DNA of 64,000 nucleotides, taken from Candidatus Trichofilum aggregatum. GTDB taxonomy: Bacteria > Chloroflexota > Anaerolineae > Promineifilales > Promineifilaceae. Position numbers and translations under genes: made by a program. Positions 19,201-27,117 of the stretch are shown in pieces. The DNA is taken from contig JADJUV010000008.1 of NCBI GenBank assembly GCA_016716885.1, forward strand, positions 1 to 64,000. The letters are read 5' to 3'. Each line of letters opens with the position of its first letter. Within the stretch, counting starts at the first letter, position 1. Under the pieces are notes generated by a model that ran no database searches, was not told where the DNA came from, and was given only the letters and a program-made list of their open reading frames with translations.

Positions 19201-19297
19201 TGGTGTGGCGATCATCGTCGCCAGTTTGTTGACCGCCTGGCTGCCCGCCCGCGCCACCGCCAAAGTGGTCATCGCTGACGCTCTGCGGTACGAGTAA
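16208..19297 (+). CDS. ABC transporter permease, double FtsX/MacB type
   Basis: 1029 residues: N-terminal membrane helix, conserved FRLGIRNIPRRKSQT segment, a large extracytoplasmic domain (~70-300), three FtsX helices (~300-430), extra membrane helices (~490-620), a second conserved segment VARVAIAYPVMNKGRTATTLAMF, a second extracytoplasmic domain (~680-880), and a final FtsX triplet. This is the long form found in LolC/E- and MacB-like exporters acting on lipoproteins, peptides or envelope lipids by mechanotransmission. It follows its ATPase. No membrane-fusion partner is nearby. Nine GCGGCCGC copies, mostly Ala-Ala-Ala in the external domains. Confidence 0.85.
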   Translation: MDTIFGVPADTLMFMLLGLLALIFLGVGLTAVRYPLPFRLGIRNIPRRKSQTMLIVVGLALSTLIITSALGIGDTINYSVKVQVYDDLGAIDEEISPVAAEAAAGFSFSAAPNTETDTAQWFAAATADDVATLVDGETLDAAAPVIIQTLPVFNSASNLSEAAVAIRGLGEVTGDGLALPAGVTDLADDELLVNETLAEALDVNIGDELLLVKGIPTPFTVAGIVPDGELAGGTAAIIWTLAQAQTFFAQPDQITAILVSNVGDRETGVDLTESAVTRLETVTGDLLVNTVKLDQLDAAASSASFITTLFVTFGTFSIFSGILLIFLIFSVLAAERKSELGMSRAVGLQRSDLIRQFVSEGLAYNFMASAVGALLGVGAAMLLAQGIASLLDNSTLNIIPRVSLRSALIGYSLGLVITFATVSISAIRISRVNIIAAIRDLNLPTLPRESQWVLFLHPFIVWQAAATKAGKGNGREAIRLFLLAGPKAILNFWGGLLARGPVLLLLGYAFAYIGVNVAEQIGVYGMGVSLFIIGLGQLMNWLRVPERLAYSFVGLGLILYWALPTRSAGALADLGSNPGDFFISGLFLVGGAIVLFLFNADALLNLFAGLLGSFGRLLPVARVAIAYPVMNKGRTATTLAMFSLIIFTLVSTITITNTFSNFLDPIAGSGDYDVLVQANPFNPISVADLETAIETLVADGDISAPETVAAATFGPVKAQSPEMDAAASYLINGVDETFFATHRLELGGWVEGYESAEEVWAAVQNDASLILIDDFSVDRGGDPTAQRNDEAFAVTSISAAGGRFDPVTISLTGLDGVEHEFTIIGVISSAPNFFGATMNEDAAALLGYEQPNRFFLRLPEGDSARAAANAIEGEFSRSGLQTSLPKEQLEASRASVRSIFYLIQGFIGLGLLIGIAALGVVTIRAVVERRQQIGVLRAIGFSQGMVQNVFLFEGIFVTGLAAVIGYGLALTFSYNLYLQVAAEQGLAFLPPWGTLAGIGVAIIVASLLTAWLPARATAKVVIADALRYE

Positions 19298-19304
19298 GAA
19301 GGGG

Positions 19305-19425
19305 GAAGGGAGGAACACAGAGAGCACAGAGAGCAAGACACAGAGATTCACAGAGAAAAAGCAAAATCTTTTTAAAACTCTGTGTCTCTCTGTGCTGTCT
19401 CTGTGAATCTCTGTGTTCCTTCTTT
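19305..19425. repeat. ACAGAGA/TCTCTGTG hairpin repeat
   Basis: ACACAGAGAGC-like units at 19315-19355 face CTCTGTGTCTC units at 19378-19418, forming a long imperfect stem between two convergent genes; it could act as a bidirectional terminator. Confidence 0.65.
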
Positions 19426-20268
19426 TTATTTACTGCGGAAAGCGTTTTTGATGATGGCGGGGTCGAAGAAGTCACCGGTTTTGCCGTTGGCGGCATAGTT
19501 GTAGACCGCGGCCGCGTAAATACCACTCAGCGCCGAGTTCACCAGCCCCAGCAAGACAAAACCCATCACAAATAGCACGATGACGCCGATGATGAGGACG
19601 AAGTTTTCCAACGCGGCCGCGACCACAATCAACGGTATCATCAGCAAAATTAGGCCAAACGTGATCAGGCCAAACACCGCGCCCAGGCCAAAATTCCCCA
19701 CCAGTTGTTCTCCCCAGGTTTTACGCAACAGCCCGGCACTTCGTTTAATCGCTTCCACCGGGCCAACCTCTTCTACCACCAGCACCGGCACGACCAGATA
19801 CGTGGCAATGTTCCAGGCAAAGCCTATCAGCGACACCACAATGCGTCCCAACATGCCGCCGCGCTCAGACAACCAGCGCAAAATCATACCCACCGTGGCC
19901 GAAATCAGGGCATAACCCAAAATGGATGGCGCATGTTTCAGGGCAATGCGGAAACCATCACCAACGGTGGGGTCGCCGCCGTTCAGGCGGATGAGGGCCG
20001 CACCGACCAGAGCGGTGTTGCAGAAGAAGATGACGAAATATTGCACCATGTAGAAAAGAAACAGGACGATGATGCCAACGATTTGCCCCGCCCCACCGAG
20101 CATACTGTCAATCAGGCCAGAGAGAAACAGGGGAAAAGCAAAGGTGAGGGTAACGATAATCGTGCCGATGGCCGAGATGATGGGGAAAATCATCAGCTCT
20201 TTGTCAGCCGAGAGGACGGCCGCACTGGCTTTAACCAACCGCCAACTGTTGCTAATTTTGTCAAACAT
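19426..20268 (-). CDS. DUF6159-family membrane protein
   Basis: 280 residues from MFDKISNSWRLVKAS at 20268, chosen for AAGGAG immediately upstream; the longer open frame is repeat-encoded. The opening pattern (WRLVKASAAVLSADKELM IFPIIS), about six membrane helices and a VVEEVGPVEAIKRSAGLLRKTWG loop fit DUF6159. Function is unknown. Two GCGGCCGC sites. Convergent with the MacB permease and divergent from the phosphatidyltransferase gene. Confidence 0.75.
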   Translation of the reverse strand: MFDKISNSWRLVKASAAVLSADKELMIFPIISAIGTIIVTLTFAFPLFLSGLIDSMLGGAGQIVGIIVLFLFYMVQYFVIFFCNTALVGAALIRLNGGDPTVGDGFRIALKHAPSILGYALISATVGMILRWLSERGGMLGRIVVSLIGFAWNIATYLVVPVLVVEEVGPVEAIKRSAGLLRKTWGEQLVGNFGLGAVFGLITFGLILLMIPLIVVAAALENFVLIIGVIVLFVMGFVLLGLVNSALSGIYAAAVYNYAANGKTGDFFDPAIIKNAFRSK

Positions 20269-20430
20269 GGGAACACTCCTTAGGAAGATAGAGGTGAGAG
20301 ATGAGAGATGAGAGGGAAAATCTCTTCCTCTCGCTCTAGCTCTCGCTCTAACCTTTTTGTAAACAATCACACTGAGAAACGAAGCTCTCTATGATACGTT
20401 AGAAATGACGATTGGTATCAAAAAAGGTGA

Positions 20431-21036
20431 ATGATGTTTGATGAACAGATGCGGTGGGGGAAGGAACAGGTGTTAGGGCCATTGGCGCGGCCGCTACTGC
20501 GATTTCCGCCCTGGTTGTTTTCTTTGTTGGGGTTGGGGATGGGGATCGCGGCCGCGGCCGCGCTTGTTTACCAGGCGTATGGCCTGGGTTTTCTGTTCTG
20601 GTTTCTCAACCGGCTATTTGATGGGTTAGACGGCACAGTGGCCCGCCTCAAAAACGAGAAGAGCGACCTGGGTGGTTATCTGGACATCCTGCTCGACTTC
20701 ATCATCTACGCCATCATCCCCATTAGCCTGGTGTTGGGACAACCATCACCGGCGGCCTATCTGAGTCTGGTGGTTTTGCTGGCCGTTTTCTACGTCAATG
20801 CGGCCTCGTGGATGTACCTGGCGGCTATTTTGGAAAAACGAAGCCAGACGCATACCGGGCGGCTGACCAGTGTGCATATGCCGGCGGGCATCATTGGCGG
20901 CACGGAAACGATTATCCTCTACACCTTTTTTATCTTCTGGCCGGGTTGGCTGGTGGGGTTGTTTTATCTGATGGCCGGGCTGGTTGCCATCACCATCGTC
21001 CAGCGGCTAATCTGGGCGGTGCGACATTTGGCTTGA
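20431..21036 (+). CDS. CDP-alcohol phosphatidyltransferase
   Basis: 201 residues, six predicted membrane helices. The active-site signature D-x2-DG-x2-AR-x8-G-x3-D-x3-D is complete (LFDGLDGTVARL through YLDILLDF, residues ~64-90). The enzyme displaces CMP from a CDP-alcohol with a second alcohol to form a phosphodiester lipid; the acceptor cannot be read. It is shorter than PgsA/PssA-type homologues by little. GGTGA precedes two consecutive ATG codons (20431, 20434). Three GCGGCCGC sites, two overlapping near 20550. Confidence 0.88.
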   Translation: MMFDEQMRWGKEQVLGPLARPLLRFPPWLFSLLGLGMGIAAAAALVYQAYGLGFLFWFLNRLFDGLDGTVARLKNEKSDLGGYLDILLDFIIYAIIPISLVLGQPSPAAYLSLVVLLAVFYVNAASWMYLAAILEKRSQTHTGRLTSVHMPAGIIGGTETIILYTFFIFWPGWLVGLFYLMAGLVAITIVQRLIWAVRHLA

Positions 21037-21126
21037 GCACCCTTTTGCACGCAAAGGCGTTCCGACTAAAGTCTCCACTCCGGGGGCGCTCCGTCGTTGA
21101 AACCAGTAGCAGAGAATTTTCTTGTC

Positions 21127-21354
21127 TCAGTCTATTGCCATTTGATCCACATCCGGGTTGGTGTAGGCCCATTTGCAGGAACACTCGGCCAGATTACAGG
21201 CCACATCCACCGAACAGCGCTGGGCTATTATCTGATAGCTATTGGGGTCCAGATAATCGTTGGTGGTGTACGCCCGTAGCTCTTGCAGTTCAGCCTGCTC
21301 TTGAATCAGTTCACAAAATTTACTTTTGACGGTAACCCATTGGGTGATTGCCAT
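21127..21354 (-). CDS. Small cysteine-containing protein, unknown
   Basis: 75 residues from the ATG at 21354, supported by GAGGAG about 8 bp upstream. Contains five Cys, four of them in the C-terminal third (QRCSVDVACNLAECSCKW), which could bind metal or form disulfides. No signal peptide. The family is not recognised. No octamer within it. Coding status rests on the RBS and a coherent amino-acid composition. Confidence 0.5.
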   Translation of the reverse strand: MAITQWVTVKSKFCELIQEQAELQELRAYTTNDYLDPNSYQIIAQRCSVDVACNLAECSCKWAYTNPDVDQMAID

Positions 21355-21565
21355 TTTTGTCTCCTCGTTGGGTTTTCGGAATTTCGTGGTGCGTGGTGAT
21401 CCATTGCCCCACACTATTTTTATCAATCGCTTCAATTTCCAAGAAACCCATTGTGCTGCCAGTTTGGGCTTCACGATAAAGCAATGTGAAGTCTATCCAT
21501 AGTGAGAAATCGCACCTTTGCCCCTGCTAAACGTCACAACAAAGTTTGGGCATGGGGTGCTGATA

Positions 21566-21628
21566 AGTGCCTGGCACGGGGCCGCTGATACTCAACTTCC
21601 CACAACGCCCTGCCCCGTGCCAGGCACT
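21566..21628. repeat. Perfect 17-bp inverted repeat of the GTGCCTGGCA family
   Basis: Arms 21566-21582 (AGTGCCTGGCACGGGGC) and 21612-21628 are exact reverse complements with a 29-nt loop, the same arm and loop lengths as the hairpin at 1983-2045. Confidence 0.85.
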
Positions 21629-21658
21629 GCACGGATACCCAATTAGCTTAGGAATGAG

Positions 21659-21951
21659 AATTAAATAACTTACAGGAGACTGGGGACGAGACCCACATGA
21701 CGCAAATCTGACTGACGTTTCTATGACCAGCCTCACCCTCGGTTTGTCGCCGAAACCCCCACCCCTAACCCCACGCCCAGGGGCGGGGAACTTTTCTAGG
21801 CGCGGTTTTCGGGCCTTCGCCCCGAAAACCGCTCCTATGTTCCCCTTCCCCGGGGAAGGGGGTTAGGGGGATGGGTCTTCCGACAAAATCTACGAAGGGC
21901 TTAGGTAAACCTGGTCGAGTCTCTCATCTCAGTTCCGTAGGTTATTTAATT
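21659..21951. repeat. MITE-like non-coding element with terminal inverted motif
   Basis: About 293 bp. Left end reads AATTAAATAACTTACAGGAG; the right end is its imperfect reverse complement (GTAGGTTATTTAATT, 21937-21951). The interior holds nested hairpins: CCCCTAACC/GGTTAGGGG-type outer arms, CCCC GGGG modules, and GCGGTTTTCGGG facing CCCGAAAACCGC. The left-end motif, inverted, matches 12171-12193 with two mismatches in 23. No ORF; could be mobilised in trans. The rest of 21355-22209 contains no gene I can support. Confidence 0.6.
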
Positions 21952-22209
21952 CTTGATCCTTAGGGTGTGTTTCAAATGAGCTAGAGGAGAAAGGCATCCC
22001 CAGATGCCGACCCGTTCTCAACCGAAATGAAACACACCCATTAGCTGGCTCAATATCGCCACGTCTTCGATCATGGGGATCAAGATTAGATGAGGGGAAC
22101 AGGTTGTCGGGTTCGCGGCCGCGTGGCAATATAAGGTGAATCCAATTATCCCAGGCCGTGGCGCGGTATCCTGCACACCCATCACCAGGCCCATTTATGA
22201 GGTGACACC

Positions 22210-22731
22210 ATGATCCGAGGCAAACATATTAGCTTGCGCACCGTGCGCGAATCCGATTTTGAGCATTTATTTGAGCGCTGGAGCGATGTCGCCAACCGGG
22301 GTGACCATTACCCGGTTAAATTACCTTCCCAGATAGATTTTCGGCGACGGTTTCAAGAACATGGCCTGTGGGAAGAGACGAGCGGAACCTTGCTCATTTG
22401 GGCCGATGAACAAATTGTGGGGCTGATTGCCTTTTTTCCCGCCATGTATTACAGCGGCTTTGAAATTGGTTACATCATGTTTGACGTGGCCAGTCGCGGC
22501 AAGGGGTACATGACTGAGGCTCTGGCCCTGTTGACCCGATTCCTTTTCGGGACGAAAAAAATCAATCGCCTGCAATTGACCGTTATGCCAGGCAATGTGG
22601 CGTCGAAACGGGTGGCGGAAAAATGCGGCTTCCAGGCGGAAGGCATCATGCGCGGGGCTATCTTCCATCGCGGCACGCACCATGATGTGGAGATGTTTTC
22701 GTTGTTGCGCCATGAGGTAGATGAGTTGTAG
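22210..22731 (+). CDS. GNAT acetyltransferase
   Basis: 173 residues: IRGKHISLRTVRESDFEHL opening, beta-bulge strand with FEIGYIMFDV, acetyl-CoA loop ASRGKGYMTEAL, and the late MPGNVASKRVAEKCGFQAEG segment, standard for RimJ/RimL-type N-acetyltransferases. GAGGTGA precedes the ATG. Only 18-20% of residues would be expected in common with the other acetyltransferase at 14199; they are different branches by eye. No octamer in the gene, though one lies 95 bp upstream. Substrate unknown. Confidence 0.85.
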   Translation: MIRGKHISLRTVRESDFEHLFERWSDVANRGDHYPVKLPSQIDFRRRFQEHGLWEETSGTLLIWADEQIVGLIAFFPAMYYSGFEIGYIMFDVASRGKGYMTEALALLTRFLFGTKKINRLQLTVMPGNVASKRVAEKCGFQAEGIMRGAIFHRGTHHDVEMFSLLRHEVDEL

Positions 22732-22819
22732 TGGCCTGACTTTTGGGCTATCCCTACGCTTGCCCTACGCATGACCTATATCCTGTTGGTTTTGACTATT
22801 GCGTTGATAGGATTCGGTC

Positions 22820-23464
22820 ATGCGTTTTCTTTGGTCGGTGCGGCGAATATTAGGCATTATTTTGGTTGCTTGCCTGGGGGTGGTTGTGACTGGGGCACAA
22901 CTTTTCAGTCTGGCAACCGAGGCCCAGCAATCAGGAAGCCCTGATCCCTGGCAAACAATTTTGCCCGCGTCAGAGGCGATCACGCTAGAAAAGGCCGGGT
23001 ATACCTGGCGGATGTCGCCCCGGGCTACCTATTTGATCACCGCCAGGGTTTTGCGTAGCCAACCGTATGATGATTGGCAGGCGCAGTTTGTGCCGGTGGA
23101 TGTGGCTTTGGGCTGGGGCAAGGTGAGTGATCCGGCAGTAGATCTATGGATTGATTGGTGGCAGGAAGGGCGTTGGTATTATTATCAGCGGCCGCGAAAT
23201 GCCCCCCTCTCCCAAACTTACATCCGTGAGCACTCGGCCAACGTGCATCTCATTCCAGCCACAGAAACGGTCGCGGCCGCGCTCCTACAACTCAAAACCA
23301 ACGATATGGTCATCATGGAAGGGCTGTTGGTCGATGTGGAAGCGGGGCTGGACGGGCAAATGCAACAGTTTTACACCTCCCTCACCCGCCTGGACGAAGG
23401 GGATTCTAGCTGTGAGATTCTTTACGTGGAGCGGCTGGTGATGAATGAGCAGGAGTATCGGTAG
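22820..23464 (+). CDS. Secreted or membrane-anchored protein, unknown
   Basis: 214 residues with an N-terminal membrane segment (~10-30; LGIILVACLGVVVTGAQLF). The rest is predicted extracytoplasmic, rich in Trp/Tyr (YTWRMSPRATYLITARVL, WIDWWQEGRWYYYQRP), ending with one Cys and acidic strands. The pattern resembles small secreted beta-proteins of unknown function that handle hydrophobic ligands or redox partners, but I do not recognise a family. Two GCGGCCGC sites suggest it is long-resident. Confidence 0.6.
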   Translation: MRFLWSVRRILGIILVACLGVVVTGAQLFSLATEAQQSGSPDPWQTILPASEAITLEKAGYTWRMSPRATYLITARVLRSQPYDDWQAQFVPVDVALGWGKVSDPAVDLWIDWWQEGRWYYYQRPRNAPLSQTYIREHSANVHLIPATETVAAALLQLKTNDMVIMEGLLVDVEAGLDGQMQQFYTSLTRLDEGDSSCEILYVERLVMNEQEYR

Positions 23465-23499
23465 TCAGAAGGGGTGCGTGAATACTAAACATTATGTCA

Positions 23500-23565
23500 C
23501 GCAAAGACGCAAAGAACGCAAAGGTTTTCCCTTGGCGTCCTTAGCGTGAGGTTTCTTATTACCGA
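23500..23565. repeat. CACGCAAAGACGCAAAG hairpin repeat
   Basis: CGCAAAGACGCAAAG units (23504-23531) face GGCGTCCTTAGCGTGAG (~23533-23552). A degenerate relative (TCACGCAAAAGACGCC) lies at ~12259-12296. Sits between convergent genes. Confidence 0.65.
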
Positions 23566-23588
23566 TAAATTCTATTATTCATCCTCAA

Positions 23589-24635
23589 TTATTTCCGTTC
23601 CACAGGCAACAGCCATGTCTTATCTGGCGGCCAATACAGGTTGACCCTATCGCCGGGGCAGAGGGGAAAAGTATCGGGGTCGGGAGAGCGCATTTCCAGG
23701 GGGATCGCGGCCGCGGCCAGTTTCAGTTTCGTGTGCGTACCCAGGTAAGTTTGGCTCACCACCCGGGCGGGCAAACTATTACCCTCCCCATTTTGACTAA
23801 ACCGCACCTGCTCAGGCCGGATGGTTAACCAGACCGGGCCATCGGGCAGAGAAGATGGCGCGGCCGCGAAACAGCCCCACTCCGTCTGCACCCCCTCCCC
23901 CACTTTCATCCCTGGCAGAAAATTCACTCCCCCAAAAAACTGGGCTACCTGCATAGATGCCGGTTGTTCGTAGAAGGTTCGCGGCCGCGCCACCTGATGC
24001 AACACCCCCTCAAATAACAGGGCAATCTGATCGGCCAAAATAACCGCCGTCTGCTGATCATGCGTCACCACCACCGTCGTCAGCCCCAACTGACGTTGCA
24101 GGTGGAGAATCAACTCACGCATCTCATCCTTGAGGTGAGCATCCAGATTCGAGAGCGGCTCATCCAACAGAAGCAGTTCCGGCTCGATGATAAGGGCACG
24201 GGCCAGGGCCACCCGCTGTTGCTGACCCCCGGAGAGTTCACGCGGCCGCCGCTTTTCTAACCCTGGTAATTTCACTAAATCCAGCATCTCATTCACCCGG
24301 CTAGTTATCGTCCCCTTATTCAGCCCGCGCATCTTCAAGCCAAAACCCACATTCTCCCCTACGGTCATGTAGGGAAACAGCAAATGGTTCTGGAACACCA
24401 TCACCGCACTGCGCTCCTCAGCCGGAATAGCCAACACCGATTGCCCGCCAAAGAGAATGTCGCCGCTGGTCGGCGCCAGCAATCCGGCCATCATCTTGAG
24501 AAGGGTCGTCTTGCCACAGCCCGACGGCCCCAACAAAGCCGTAATCTGCCCGGCGGGAATCGCCAAGGACACATCTTGTACGGCTGGGGTTTGGCCGTCG
24601 TAACTTTTGCTGAGGTGGTGAAGGGTGATGTGCAT
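23589..24635 (-). CDS. ABC transporter ATPase, YnjD-like
   Basis: 348 residues from MHITLHHLSKSYDG at 24635; the upstream open frame is only (GCGTGGT)n. Walker A GPSGCGKTTLLK, Q-loop FQNHLLFPYMTV, signature LSGGQQQRVALAR, Walker B LLLDEPLSNLD, H-loop VVVTHDQQ, then a C-terminal TOBE-like domain (VWLTIRPEQVRF). This is the PotA/CysA-type importer ATPase architecture, and longer than E. coli YnjD (~217) because of the TOBE extension. Energises the transporter whose other parts lie at 24718-25512, 28788-29735 and 29786-31051. Five GCGGCCGC copies. Confidence 0.85.
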   Translation of the reverse strand: MHITLHHLSKSYDGQTPAVQDVSLAIPAGQITALLGPSGCGKTTLLKMMAGLLAPTSGDILFGGQSVLAIPAEERSAVMVFQNHLLFPYMTVGENVGFGLKMRGLNKGTITSRVNEMLDLVKLPGLEKRRPRELSGGQQQRVALARALIIEPELLLLDEPLSNLDAHLKDEMRELILHLQRQLGLTTVVVTHDQQTAVILADQIALLFEGVLHQVARPRTFYEQPASMQVAQFFGGVNFLPGMKVGEGVQTEWGCFAAAPSSLPDGPVWLTIRPEQVRFSQNGEGNSLPARVVSQTYLGTHTKLKLAAAAIPLEMRSPDPDTFPLCPGDRVNLYWPPDKTWLLPVERK

Positions 24636-24640
24636 AAGAG

Positions 24641-24700
24641 CGTGGTGCGTGGTGCGTGGTGCGTGGTGCGTGGTGCGTGGTGCGTGGTGCGTGATGCGTG
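24641..24700. repeat. (GCGTGGT)n heptamer array
   Basis: About eight tandem 7-bp units between the second permease and the ATPase genes of the operon. A second array with the same unit is at 27029-27081, and a dispersed pair at 16113-16150. Confidence 0.9.
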
Positions 24701-24717
24701 GCGGCACCACGTCTCCT

Positions 24718-25512
24718 CTATACCTTGCCGAACCCACCCAACGCCGCACTTTGCCCCGTCAGATACCGCGACATCAGGAGCAAAAAGATGAGGGTTGGGG
24801 CCACGAAGACGATGCTGAGGGCGGCAGTGATGGCGTTGTCGCCCGCGTTGGCAAAGGAGAAGAGCAGGATGGGCAGGGTGATGACGTTGCGGCCGCCGAT
24901 GAGTAAGGTGAGCAAATATTGGCTCCAGGAGATGATAAAGGCGAACAAACTGCCCACAACCAGGCCGGGCAGGATGGCGGGCAGGGTAATGTGCCAGAGA
25001 ACTTGTCGCGGCCGCGCCCCCAACGAGCGGGCCTGCCCTTCAACATCCGGGTTGTAATTGGCAAACACCGAAGCCAGAATCAACACCATATACGGCGTCA
25101 CCGGCACGAGATGAACGAGAATGACGCCTAATAAACTATCGGCCAGGCCATAGCGGATGAAGGCCACATGGATGCCCATAGCCACGGCCAAAACGGGCAT
25201 GATGGTGGGGGCCAGGATAAGAAATTGCACCACCGTTTTGCCTCGGAACTGGTGCATACCCAGGGCACGCCCGGCGGGTAGGCCGATGAGGATGGAGAGG
25301 AGTGTGACCGCGGCCGCGACCAACACGCTATTCCCCAACGCCTCTAACACCTGCGACCCCGGCCCCACCACATAAGCCCAGGCGCGGCCGCTCCATTCCG
25401 TCGGTAGCACCGCCGGGAAATACCACCGATGCGCCCACGACCACACAACCAATGGCAGCAGGGGCAACAGCACACCGATGAAGATAACAAGTAAGGCGAG
25501 TTTGCGAGTCAT
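24718..25512 (-). CDS. ABC transporter permease (second subunit of YnjC-like system)
   Basis: 264 residues from MTRKLALLVIFIGVLL at 25512. Six membrane helices; the EAA loop is recognisable as EGQARSLGARPRQVLWHITLPAILPG. In E. coli YnjC is one fused permease; here the two halves are separate genes. Ends 82 bp before the ATPase start. Four GCGGCCGC sites. Confidence 0.85.
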   Translation of the reverse strand: MTRKLALLVIFIGVLLPLLPLVVWSWAHRWYFPAVLPTEWSGRAWAYVVGPGSQVLEALGNSVLVAAAVTLLSILIGLPAGRALGMHQFRGKTVVQFLILAPTIMPVLAVAMGIHVAFIRYGLADSLLGVILVHLVPVTPYMVLILASVFANYNPDVEGQARSLGARPRQVLWHITLPAILPGLVVGSLFAFIISWSQYLLTLLIGGRNVITLPILLFSFANAGDNAITAALSIVFVAPTLIFLLLMSRYLTGQSAALGGFGKV

Positions 25513-25561
25513 TGCTCTCATTGGGATTACACGGATAAGGCAAACACGGATGGGAAAAGAT

Positions 25562-26368
25562 TTATTCGGACCTAATTCCATGGATTTGGAGTTCTTTGGC
25601 GCCAAAGTTAACAATCAGGCCAAATTTCAATCCCAGGCAATGCAAATAAGTTCTGGTAGCCAGGAAATCATGTGTAGTAGGTTGCGCTGACAACGAGCGG
25701 ATATGCACCAGATAATGATCCGCAACTTGCAAGTGATGGGTAGTATGCCGAGGCAACCCTTGACCAGTCCAAATCGGCACAACGCCCACATCACTCACAC
25801 AATCTATTTGCTGATGAGCCAGTTCAACGGCCACAAGTTTACGATAAAGTGTTTCAGGATAACCAAAGCCATACTGCCGCGCCAAAGCAATAACACATTG
25901 ACGAATACGCTGTAGATTTACCCTGTCTGGCTCCGATATATGAGGCTTTATCTCCTCATATTCTTCCGACAATTCAAAAGGTGGTTCGTCCCATACAACC
26001 CGTTGAATCTTTACCTTTGGCGGCCCAAAATTTACCAGTAACGCCAAATCCTTCTGCCAAAATTTCAAATAGTGAATCGCCTGGGCATATTGTTCACCTA
26101 CAAACTCCTTCTGATAGGGTAAGGCTTTCAGTTCCAAAATAATCCGATCCCAAACGATAAGGTCGGGTTCAAACAAGTGTACCTCTTCACCTCGATGCAA
26201 AAACGCTCGTCGCGGGCGAGAAATGACTGGTATTGCCTCATCTTGCAACATACAAAGAAGGGCCTGGTGATAAATTTCCTCTGGCCAGCCACTCTTCAAT
26301 TCATTACGTGTTTTAAATATCAGTCCCCGCAGCACCTCTGTTTTTTCCTCATGCCGCAACCCTTCCAT
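25562..26368 (-). CDS. Tandem-duplicated GxxExxY protein (PD-(D/E)XK-like)
   Basis: 268 residues in two homologous halves. N half: GWPEEIYHQAL, then a D-(x)n-ExK pair (FEPDLIVWDRIILELKAL) and LALLVNFGPPKVKIQRV. C half: GYPETLYRKL, then ADHYLVHIRSL in place of the D/ExK, and GLIVNFGAKELQIHGIR. So the first copy keeps the nuclease-like residues and the second has lost them. GxxExxY proteins are common in environmental genomes, with a nuclease-type fold and no settled function. It interrupts the YnjBCD-like operon, 49 bp upstream of the second permease. No octamer; more AT-rich than its neighbours, so probably an insertion. Confidence 0.8.
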   Translation of the reverse strand: MEGLRHEEKTEVLRGLIFKTRNELKSGWPEEIYHQALLCMLQDEAIPVISRPRRAFLHRGEEVHLFEPDLIVWDRIILELKALPYQKEFVGEQYAQAIHYLKFWQKDLALLVNFGPPKVKIQRVVWDEPPFELSEEYEEIKPHISEPDRVNLQRIRQCVIALARQYGFGYPETLYRKLVAVELAHQQIDCVSDVGVVPIWTGQGLPRHTTHHLQVADHYLVHIRSLSAQPTTHDFLATRTYLHCLGLKFGLIVNFGAKELQIHGIRSE

Positions 26369-26461
26369 AAGACCTATTCTCCTACCCAGAATTCACTCTC
26401 TACCCAAACCCCCCTCCCCCTCCCGCCTATCCGGTTCCCCCATCCGTGTATACCCCATTCC

Positions 26462-27032
26462 TCACACCATCCTTACACCGCCCCCCGTTTCCCCTTTGCA
26501 CCACAAAACTACCAGCACCACATCCAGTAAATGTTCAAAGAGGCGAAATTCGCGGCCGCGATGTTTCTCATCCCAATAACTCACCGGCCCGGCAAACCGG
26601 GTCCGCCGGTTGAACGGATACAACAACAACGGCCCATCATCCACATGGGTCACAATATCCAGGGCCGAATGCAAACCACAGCCTGCCGCCAACCAGAGTA
26701 ATTTCCCGCCCCACCCTTTTCTCTGGCGCATAGCCCCATACCCCACCAGCGCATAAGCCAAAATGAGTAACGGGGCATGAAACAGGCTTGTCAGAGCCAC
26801 CCACCAGCGGTTGTGAAAATACAACTGGTTATAGGTCGGGCTACAGCGTGTTTTGTCAGGCAGATGCGGCCGCAACCAACGCCGATCCACCACATACCCC
26901 ACACTCAACAACCCCAACGGCCCATCCGGCAGCACCGCCCCCGCCACAAACGCCAGCCCGGATCCATCCTGTTTTCTGGCGCATCCGTTGGCCTAACACC
27001 GCCGTCAAAAGTAAATGGGTATAAGTTTGCAT
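26462..27032 (-). CDS. YdjM/DUF457-like membrane protein (frameshifted)
   Basis: Begins MQTYTHLLLTAVLG at 27032 (His in the first THLLL motif typical of the family) and continues in the other frame as GAVLPDGPLGLLSVGY after an indel near 26970. About four membrane helices; metal-ligand candidates are His in TH, Asp in LPDGP, and GLHSALDIVTHVDDGPLLLYPF. The family is annotated as membrane metal-dependent hydrolases; activity is unproven. Located inside the transporter operon, downstream of the halogenase-like gene. Two octamers. Confidence 0.65.
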
Positions 27033-27081
27033 GGTGCGTGGCATGGTGCGTGGTGCGTGGTGCGTGGTGCGTGGTGCGTGC
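27029..27081. repeat. (GTGCGTG)n heptamer array
   Basis: Seven units of the GCGTGGT family, overlapping the start codon region of the YdjM-like gene (ATG at 27032). Confidence 0.85.
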
Positions 27082-27117
27082 CAAAGCTATAACGAAACAC
27101 GCAATACGCAACACGTT

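Noticed and set aside
24641..24700. CRISPR-like array
   Set aside because: Uniform 7-bp tandem units with no spacers and no cas genes.
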